Source: Phycisphaerae bacterium (lineage in GTDB: Bacteria; Planctomycetota; Phycisphaerae; UBA1845). From it: a DNA stretch of 11,137 bases. The notes beneath the pieces were generated by a model. It saw only the letters and a list, made by a program, of their open reading frames with translations, was not told where the DNA came from and searched no databases. The stretch spans positions 1 through 11,137 of the forward strand of contig JAJDDU010000469.1 in the NCBI GenBank assembly GCA_029260155.1, read 5' to 3'. Shown piece after piece: positions 5,499 to 11,137 of this stretch. A program made the translations under genes and the position numbers. Positions within the stretch are counted from its first letter, which is position 1, and every line of letters begins with the position of its first letter.

Positions 5499-8198
5499 AT
5501 GCTTCGATCGAAACAACGTGCGCTCGTATTCGTTTCGCTTCTGGCCACGACCGCCGCGGCCCAAAACGTCCAATTCGAAAAGTACGAACTGCCCAACGGC
5601 ATGACCGTCATCCTTCACGAAGACCACGCCCTGCCGGTGGCCTGCGTAAACATCTGGTACCACGTCGCCTCAAAAGACGAACCTCAAGGCCGATCCGGCT
5701 TCGCCCATCTGTTTGAACACCTCATGTTCATGGGCACCAAGCGCGTACCCGGCTCCGACTTCGACAACATCATGGAAGCGGGCGGCGGATGGAACAACGC
5801 GAGCACCAGCGAAGACCGCACCAATTACTTTGAGATGGGCCCCTCCGAACTGCTGCCCACCCTGCTTTGGCTTGAGGCCGATCGCCTCGAAGGGCTCGGC
5901 GAGTTTATGACCCAGGAGAAACTCGACAAGCAACTCGCCGTCGTCCGCAACGAACGACGCCAAAGCTATGAAAACGCCCCCTACGGTAAGTCCGAACTCC
6001 GCGTCTACGAGATGATGTTCCCTGAAGGGCACCCCTATCACATCCCGGTAATCGGCACGCACGAAGACCTCACTGCCGCCACCGTCGACGACGTCAAGAA
6101 CTTCTTCGCCACCTATTACATCCCCAGCAACGCGTCACTGGTCGTCGCGGGCGATTTCGATCCCGCTGAAATCAAGCCGCTCATCGCGAGCCTATTCGGC
6201 ACCCTCCCGCGAGGATCCGACGTCGTACACGCGAAGGCCGACCCCGTAACACTCACTGATGTCACGCGCCTCACCGAAACCGACAGCGTCCAATTCGCAC
6301 GAACGCAGATGGTCTACCACAGCCCGGCCCAGTTCGCCCCGGGCGATGCGGAGGCGGACCTGACGGCCGCCATCCTCTCTTCAGGGATCTCAAGCCGCCT
6401 CTACCAAAAACTCGTATACGAAAACGAGTTGGCCGTCAGCGTCAGTGCTTATCAAGCTTCCATGTTGCTGGGCTCTCTGTTCTACATCGAAGCCACCGCC
6501 CGGCCGGGCGTCTCGCTCGACACGATCGAAGAAACAATCGACCAAGTCCTCGCCGAGTTCGCAGCCAAAGGCCCCACGGCCGAAGAGTTGGAGAGACAGC
6601 AGGCCCAGATCGAATACGGAGCGCTCTCGCGATTGCAGTCAATACTCGCAAAGGCCGACCGCCTTAACCAATATGACTTCTACTTCGGCGAGCCCAACGC
6701 CTTCGCCCGCGACCTCGACCGCTACCGAAACGCCACACCCGCAGGCGTACGCAAGTGGGCCGCCAAAATCCTCACCCCCGACGCCCGCCTGATCCTCCGC
6801 GTCATACCGGAAATCAAAGCGTCCGAAATCAACCCCCGCGACGGTCAGCCCACCCCCGCTGTCGGTAAGCCGTTCTTGCCAATGGACCCCACCACGCTAA
6901 CGCTGTCCAACGGCATCACCGTCCACCACTGGCAACGCAGCGAGATGCCCCTCGTCGCCATGACCATGCTCCTGCCAACGGGCTCGACATGCGACCCGTC
7001 CAACAAGTCAGGCCTCTCATCGCTCACCGCCAACATGCTCGACGAAGGGTCCGGCGGCCGATCCGCCATCGAATTCGCCGACGCGCTCGACACCCTCGGC
7101 GCCAGTTTCCGCGCATCAGCTTCGCTCGAATCGACGCGCGTCAGTCTATCGACGCTGTCGCGCAGCTTTGAGAGCGCACTGGAACTGTACGCCGACGCGA
7201 TCCTGCGGCCCAACTTCGACGATAAAGAATGGCAGCGCGTTCACAGCCTCCACCAACAGCGTCTGATCCAAGCCCAGGATCAACCGCGTTCCGTCGCGAG
7301 CCGCGTCGCCATGCGGGCCTTCTTCGGAGACGAGCACCCCTACAGTCGCCCCACCGCCGGCACGCCAAAGACCGTCGACGGCCTATCCTTGGACGACATC
7401 AAGACCTGCTTCCGCCAGACCTATAGACCCAAGAACGCCGTGCTCCTTGTGGCCGGTGATCTGAACGCGGAACAACTGAAATACCAATTGGAAAAGAACT
7501 TCGGATCATGGACCGCTTCGCCCGGTGTCAAATCACTGACACCGCCCCGCTGCCCCGCACCAGCAAACCGCAAACTCCGCGTTGTCATCGTCGACCGCCC
7601 CGACGCCGTCCAGACCGTCGTCCGCTTCACCATGCCCGCCGCCGGCTACGCCCATCCGAATAGACCGACCCTTCAATCGCTCAACACAATCCTCGGCGGT
7701 AGTTTCACCAGTCGTCTGAATCAAAACCTCCGCGAAGAACACGGCTACACCTACGGAGCACGCTCCAGCTTCACCATGAACCCCTCAGCCGGCTACCTCG
7801 TCGCATCGTCTAGCGTACGCACCGACGTCACCGGCGATGCGATACGCGAGTTCCTCAAGGAATTCGCCGCCATCCGATCGGCCGACGTGTCAACGACCGA
7901 GGCAGGCAAGGCGGCGGCTACGCGACGAACGCAGATGGTCCAGTCGTTTCAAGGCCTAACCGGAATCCTCAACACGGCTGCGACCCTGGTCCGCAACAGC
8001 CAACCCTTTAGCGCCGTAGGCCAGGAACTGAACGCCATCGCCCGAATCACCGACGCCGACCTAAACCGCTTGGCCCACAACGCCATCCCGCTCGAAAAGG
8101 CCCTCCTCGTCCTCGTCGGTGACAAGAAGGAGATTCTCAAGCAACTCGATGGCCTCGATCTGCCGACACCAGTAGAATCAACGGTCACTGGCGACTAG
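5499..8198 (+). CDS. Exported two-module M16 zinc protease (pitrilysin family)
   Basis: This 899-residue protein starts at an ATG with GAGGAG 8 bases upstream (5485-5490). Residues 1-21 form a signal peptide (LRSKQR, then ALVFVSLLATTAAA). The first M16 module carries the inverted zinc motif H-x-x-E-H in HLFEHLMFMGT (H70, E73, H74) and the third ligand in NERRQSYENAPYG (E152), 78 residues further on. It is thus predicted to be catalytic. The second module (about 465-880) starts with TTLTLSNGITVHHW. Where the zinc motif should be it has GLSSLTANMLDEG, so it lacks HxxEH. It keeps the R...Y substrate-binding region in SRLNQNLREEHGYTYGA (R739, Y750, Y752). An active and an inactive half fused in one chain is a known arrangement for M16 proteins, which form a closed chamber that degrades peptides. 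It probably acts in the periplasm. The prepilin gene follows after 25 bases with no terminator. Confidence 0.93.
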   Translation: MLRSKQRALVFVSLLATTAAAQNVQFEKYELPNGMTVILHEDHALPVACVNIWYHVASKDEPQGRSGFAHLFEHLMFMGTKRVPGSDFDNIMEAGGGWNNASTSEDRTNYFEMGPSELLPTLLWLEADRLEGLGEFMTQEKLDKQLAVVRNERRQSYENAPYGKSELRVYEMMFPEGHPYHIPVIGTHEDLTAATVDDVKNFFATYYIPSNASLVVAGDFDPAEIKPLIASLFGTLPRGSDVVHAKADPVTLTDVTRLTETDSVQFARTQMVYHSPAQFAPGDAEADLTAAILSSGISSRLYQKLVYENELAVSVSAYQASMLLGSLFYIEATARPGVSLDTIEETIDQVLAEFAAKGPTAEELERQQAQIEYGALSRLQSILAKADRLNQYDFYFGEPNAFARDLDRYRNATPAGVRKWAAKILTPDARLILRVIPEIKASEINPRDGQPTPAVGKPFLPMDPTTLTLSNGITVHHWQRSEMPLVAMTMLLPTGSTCDPSNKSGLSSLTANMLDEGSGGRSAIEFADALDTLGASFRASASLESTRVSLSTLSRSFESALELYADAILRPNFDDKEWQRVHSLHQQRLIQAQDQPRSVASRVAMRAFFGDEHPYSRPTAGTPKTVDGLSLDDIKTCFRQTYRPKNAVLLVAGDLNAEQLKYQLEKNFGSWTASPGVKSLTPPRCPAPANRKLRVVIVDRPDAVQTVVRFTMPAAGYAHPNRPTLQSLNTILGGSFTSRLNQNLREEHGYTYGARSSFTMNPSAGYLVASSSVRTDVTGDAIREFLKEFAAIRSADVSTTEAGKAAATRRTQMVQSFQGLTGILNTAATLVRNSQPFSAVGQELNAIARITDADLNRLAHNAIPLEKALLVLVGDKKEILKQLDGLDLPTPVESTVTGD

Positions 8199-8210
8199 AC
8201 AAACGTCCTC

Positions 8211-8214
8211 GGAG
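8211..8214 (+). promoter_or_regulatory. Shine-Dalgarno that sets the prepilin start
   Basis: GGAG lies 9 bases before the ATG at 8224 but directly abuts the in-frame ATG at 8215. The second ATG is therefore the likelier start and gives the short basic leader MKRTRG. Confidence 0.6.
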
Positions 8215-8223
8215 ATGGAAGCA

Positions 8224-8946
8224 ATGAAACGCACACGCGGATTCACGCTCATCGAGCTACTGGTCGTCGTCGCGATCATCGGATTGCTAATGTCAGTTCT
8301 CATCCCGTCGCTCAATGGTGCGCGTCACCAGGCCAAGCAGGTCAAGTGCAAAGCAAACTTGCGCCAGATCGGCGTCGCACTCGAAGCCTACGCGAGCGGG
8401 TCAAGGTCGTGGTACCCTGAGTGGTCGGGGTGGCATGTGTGGGGTTTCTTCGGAACCGAGTCCGACGGTGCTGAAGGCGACCAGGAAGGTCCCGCCTGGA
8501 CCGAACGACTGAAGGAGGACGGCTCGCTGCCGAGCATCAACATCTACACCTGCCCGAGCTTTCCGACGCACCTACCCATCACCTACTTCCACACCGCCTA
8601 CTCAGCCTGGACGCGACACCAGCGAAGGAGCACGCTACAAAATTGGATCCGTCATCCGTCGAGTTTCGTCATGAGCGGTGATTGCACGAACCCGTTTTTC
8701 TACGTGCCGCCGTTCGGAAACAACCCCCTCGAGACACGAGACGACGCCGACATGGACAATGCGAGCTACCCCTGCCTCGACTGGTCAAACGCGGTCCATA
8801 GTAACGACAGCAACAACGTGCTCTTCGCCGACGGACACGTTTCAGCCTACACGAAGTTCGACAAAACCCAGATGACCCTCGACACCCAAACGCGCGGCGT
8901 CGCATGGGGCGACCTCGAAGAACCCGACCCCACTCCAGGTCTATGA
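8224..8946 (+). CDS. Prepilin-type protein (type II secretion/type IV pilus-like, H-X9-DG class)
   Basis: The protein is 240 residues from the ATG at 8224 (three more from 8215). The leader MKRTRG is followed by FTLIELLVVVAIIGLLMSVL, a classic class III prepilin signal. Prepilin peptidase would cut after G6 and methylate the new Phe, and the conserved Glu sits at position 5 of the mature chain. The helix continues into LIPSLNGARHQAKQVKCKANLRQIGVALEAY, typical of the large planctomycete pseudopilin family. The C-terminal part has HSNDSNNVLFADGHV, the H-X9-DG signature, here with ten residues rather than nine between His and Asp-Gly. Cysteines occur in TCPSF, GDCTNPF and PCLDW. The role of these expanded prepilins is not well known; they may build surface or secretion fibres. 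No pilus assembly ATPase, peptidase or platform gene is nearby. Its stop overlaps the start of the next gene. Confidence 0.9.
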   Translation: MKRTRGFTLIELLVVVAIIGLLMSVLIPSLNGARHQAKQVKCKANLRQIGVALEAYASGSRSWYPEWSGWHVWGFFGTESDGAEGDQEGPAWTERLKEDGSLPSINIYTCPSFPTHLPITYFHTAYSAWTRHQRRSTLQNWIRHPSSFVMSGDCTNPFFYVPPFGNNPLETRDDADMDNASYPCLDWSNAVHSNDSNNVLFADGHVSAYTKFDKTQMTLDTQTRGVAWGDLEEPDPTPGL

Positions 8947-10952
8947 GCCGAGTCAGCAGACGCTCATGTCCACTTCTCGCGTCCGTAGTCGCCTTCTGCG
9001 CCATCGCTATCGCAGCGTCGGCCGATGACACTGACCGCGCACTCGAAGTGGCCGGACTCTCACCCGAGCAGATCCGCATAGACCCGCTCGACCTAAACAC
9101 ATTCGACAACCACCCCGCCCGCCTCGCGATCGTCGAATGGACGCTCGCAAACCCGCTCAAAGCGCCCGTTTTAGGCGACTACATCACCGACAAGTGCACC
9201 GTGTCCGCCCCGCGCGACAGTGTCGACGTACTCGCCCAACTCTCCCGCTGGCTGGGCAAGACCATTCGCCGCGGACTGATCGGCGACCCGCTCGAACGTG
9301 CCAAGAAACTCTCCAACACAGATGACCCAATCATCATCGCCGTCGAACGAGCCTATCGCGTAGGCGGCGTACCACTGCCCGCCGCCGTGCGAAAATCAAT
9401 CGAAACCCAAACTGCCGGCGTCCCCCCCGACGAACTCCGCGCAGTCGCCCTACTACTACAGACCATCTGCGACGCCCATCAATGGGTCGACCTTGCCCTT
9501 ACAGACCGCCCCGCCGACAAATGGGCGGAGTTACTCGCCGAACTGCGCAAGACCACCAAAGAACCGGAGCGCGAAGAAACAGCCTCGCCATTCGACGACT
9601 TCCGCCGACAGAAATCCCTTACCGATGCGCTCGTGCAGTTCGACCCGAGCTTAATGTTCGTCGGATCACAGGAAATCGCATTCGCAGTGGACGCACTGAC
9701 CGAGATGGTTCAGAAGACACAGCCGCCGCCCACGTGGACTCTGACGGTCCCAACGCCGATCGGAGAAATCTCCATCGGCGGCAAACATCGCGTGGCGAAG
9801 GGTGACGCCCCGCTCTTACTGATCGATTGGGCGGGTAGTGACACTTACACGACACTCGCGACAACAACCGCACCCAACCGGCGTGTATCCATCGCCATCG
9901 ACTTCGACGGCGACGACCACTACGTCAACACCAAATTCGACGGCGGAAACTTCGCTTCCGGCCAATGCGGAATCGCAATGCTCTTCGACCTCGCAGGCAA
10001 CGACGAATACCGCATCACGCGCAACGGAATCAGCCACGCACTGTTCGGCGTGGCCATGCTATTCGATGCAGCCGGTGACGATACATACGTCGCAATCGAA
10101 CACGCCCAAGCGGCTGCTTACGCGGGCGCAGCCGTGCTCATCGACGTCGCTGGAACCGACCGCTACGAAATCCACACGCACGGTCAAGCCTATGCAGGCC
10201 CCGGCGGAGGCGCTGTGCTCGCCGACGTATCCGGCGACGATCACTACATCGCCAACGACACCGACATCCGATTCCCGTCATCGCAATCCGACGAGCACAA
10301 CAACTCCCTCGCCCAAGGCGCCGGCTTCGGCTGGCGGGCGGACTATCAAGAAGGACTAAGCATCCCCGGCGGCATTGGCATACTCTTCGACGGCGGCGGC
10401 GATGACGAATACTCTTGCGGCATCTTCGGCCAGGGCGTCGGCTATTGGTTGGGAATGGGACTACTCGTCGATCGAAACGGCAACGACCGCTACAAAGGCC
10501 AGTGGTACGCACAAGGCGCCTCCGCCCACTTCGCCGCCGGCATCCTGCTCGACCGCGAAGGCGACGACCACTACGAAGCCCACATGAACATGGCCCAAGG
10601 CGCAGGCCACGACGTCGGCATCGGCGTACTGTTCGACGACGCCGGCAACGACCGCTACCAAGGCCCATCACTCAGTTTGGGCGCCGGAAACGCCGCAGGT
10701 CTAGGCCTCTTCGTCGATCGCAAAGGCGACGACCACTACAACACGACCGGAGGCAACTCCAACATAGGCCACGCATCCCAAAACCGCACCGGCACCCTCC
10801 GCGCTGCAATTCCAGCCATCGGCCTATTCCTCGACCTCAGCGGCCAAGACCATTACCCCCAAGGTCGCGGCGGCAACGCCACCCATTGGACCTCCGCCCC
10901 GTCCCCACCGGACGGCACCCTCCCCGGCATCGCCCACGCCATCGACAAGTAG
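8943..10952 (+). CDS. Exported protein with twelve DxxGxDxY repeats
   Basis: The start at 8943 (669 aa) overlaps the prepilin stop as ATGA and opens directly with a signal peptide (MSRVSRRSCPLLASVVAFCA, cleavage near ASADD). An upstream ATG at 8904 would put 13 charged residues before it and is less likely. Residues about 25-290 look largely helical and match nothing I recognise. From residue 295 to 638 come twelve copies of D-x-x-G-x-D-x-Y, for example DWAGSDTY, DLAGNDEY, DRNGNDRY and DDAGNDRY. All twelve keep the D, G, D and Y. Most repeats are 25-29 residues, usually with G-x-G-x-L/M-x-x-D before the motif. One (about 436-490) has an insert and the last is 39 residues. The pattern suggests an elongated repeat fold, possibly a calcium-binding beta-solenoid. 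It differs from the RTX nonapeptide. Function is unknown. It is translationally coupled to the prepilin. Confidence 0.88.
   Translation: MSRVSRRSCPLLASVVAFCAIAIAASADDTDRALEVAGLSPEQIRIDPLDLNTFDNHPARLAIVEWTLANPLKAPVLGDYITDKCTVSAPRDSVDVLAQLSRWLGKTIRRGLIGDPLERAKKLSNTDDPIIIAVERAYRVGGVPLPAAVRKSIETQTAGVPPDELRAVALLLQTICDAHQWVDLALTDRPADKWAELLAELRKTTKEPEREETASPFDDFRRQKSLTDALVQFDPSLMFVGSQEIAFAVDALTEMVQKTQPPPTWTLTVPTPIGEISIGGKHRVAKGDAPLLLIDWAGSDTYTTLATTTAPNRRVSIAIDFDGDDHYVNTKFDGGNFASGQCGIAMLFDLAGNDEYRITRNGISHALFGVAMLFDAAGDDTYVAIEHAQAAAYAGAAVLIDVAGTDRYEIHTHGQAYAGPGGGAVLADVSGDDHYIANDTDIRFPSSQSDEHNNSLAQGAGFGWRADYQEGLSIPGGIGILFDGGGDDEYSCGIFGQGVGYWLGMGLLVDRNGNDRYKGQWYAQGASAHFAAGILLDREGDDHYEAHMNMAQGAGHDVGIGVLFDDAGNDRYQGPSLSLGAGNAAGLGLFVDRKGDDHYNTTGGNSNIGHASQNRTGTLRAAIPAIGLFLDLSGQDHYPQGRGGNATHWTSAPSPPDGTLPGIAHAIDK
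9825..10856 (+). repeat. Twelve-copy coding repeat (DxxGxDxY units)
   Basis: The block starts at the DWAGSDTY codons and ends at DLSGQDHY. Near-identical DNA recurs: GGCGACGACCACTAC appears in three units (near 9911, 10561 and 10727) and GGCAACGACCGCTAC in two (near 10489 and 10645). This points to growth by tandem duplication, with the later units (7-11) the most alike. Confidence 0.85.
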
Positions 10953-10953
10953 C

Positions 10954-10976
10954 CATTCCGAGCAAAGCGAGGAATC
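10954..10976 (+). repeat. Short interspersed palindromic repeat, copy 1
   Basis: CATTCCGAGCAAAGCGAGGAATC begins one base after the stop of the repeat-protein gene. ATTCC-GA-GC and GC-GA-GGAAT can fold around an AAA loop, with tandem G-A mismatches in the stem. In one frame it reads HSEQSEES. From memory, related HSERSEES-like repeats are scattered between genes in many bacterial genomes and are often mistaken for short coding genes. Confidence 0.7.
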
Positions 10977-11049
10977 TAGACAGGTAGGACGGATCCCACC
11001 CGCCGTTCGCACAGATGCCCCCCCGTCGTCGCGCCGAGCCCTCCCCCGT

Positions 11050-11059
11050 CATTCCGAGC
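11050..11059 (+). repeat. Fragment of the same interspersed repeat
   Basis: CATTCCGAGC matches the left half of the full copies and then runs into a C-rich stretch. It lies 19 bases before copy 2, suggesting a truncated copy or a chance partial match. Confidence 0.4.
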
Positions 11060-11068
11060 CCCCCACGG

Positions 11069-11091
11069 CATTCCGAGCAAAGCGAGGGATC
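11069..11091 (+). repeat. Short interspersed palindromic repeat, copy 2
   Basis: This copy differs from copy 1 by one base (GAGGGATC instead of GAGGAATC). The change turns a T-A pair in the stem into a T-G wobble on the plus-strand transcript, so the predicted hairpin survives. It is followed by AAGCCGCGAACCAAGCGGATCC, which looks non-coding. Confidence 0.65.
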
Positions 11092-11137
11092 AAGCCGCGA
11101 ACCAAGCGGATCCCCGAACGCGCCGCAACGCGCCCCA

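Noticed and set aside
6961..7100. Second zinc site in the M16 protein
   Set aside because: No HxxEH is present where the second module should have it; the place holds GLSSLTANMLDEG, so this half is judged non-catalytic.
8904..8942. Upstream ATG for the repeat protein
   Set aside because: It adds 13 arginine-rich residues ahead of a good signal peptide and lies deep inside the prepilin gene. The ATGA overlap at 8943 is a better start.
9825..10856. RTX-type calcium nonapeptide repeats
   Set aside because: The GGxGxDxUx nonapeptide at nine-residue spacing is absent. The units are 25-29 residues with a single DxxGxDxY each.
10954..11091. CRISPR array
   Set aside because: There are only two full copies of a 23-base unit with irregular spacing and no cas gene. 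A dispersed palindromic repeat fits better.

Overview
The window looks like chromosomal DNA from a GC-rich, didermic, environmental bacterium, most likely a planctomycete (Phycisphaerae-like). This is inferred from the combination of a single prepilin with a GFTLIELL start and a C-terminal NVLFADGHV signature, a VCBS-repeat protein ending in a GDADDDGDVDTTDFARF dockerin-like tail, a lipoprotein with RskA-like motifs, and a dispersed repeat whose frame reads HSEQSEES. No rRNA, tRNA, CRISPR array, transposase or phage gene was seen. Taxonomy cannot be proven from the sequence alone.

Left half, minus strand. Three tightly spaced genes read right to left. They are an RskA-like lipoprotein (2369-3271), a secreted seven-repeat VCBS/FG-GAP protein with a dockerin-like C-terminus (437-2329), and a secreted spondin-domain protein cut by the window edge (1-412). 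The gaps are 39 and 24 bases and each gene has its own Shine-Dalgarno, so they probably form one operon for exported or surface proteins. A gap of about 300 bases (3272-3579) with two dyad symmetries separates them from a large exported M14 zinc carboxypeptidase (3580-5352).

Right half, plus strand. A divergent intergenic region (5353-5498) carries a plausible minus-strand promoter and a pair of 11-bp direct repeats exactly 20 bp apart. It drives a three-gene plus-strand run: a fused two-module M16 zinc protease (5499-8198), a prepilin-type protein (8224-8946), and an exported protein with twelve copies of a D-x-x-G-x-D-x-Y motif (8943-10952). The last two overlap by an ATGA junction, so they are translationally coupled. 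The end of the window is non-coding and holds two full copies and one fragment of a short palindromic interspersed repeat.

All seven genes have export signals or a prepilin leader, so the region as a whole serves the periplasm, outer surface or extracellular space: two peptidases of different families face each other, flanked by repeat-rich, aspartate-rich and probably calcium-binding structural proteins. The most unusual item is the DxxGxDxY repeat protein and its coupling to a single prepilin. The idea that these form one surface system is inference.
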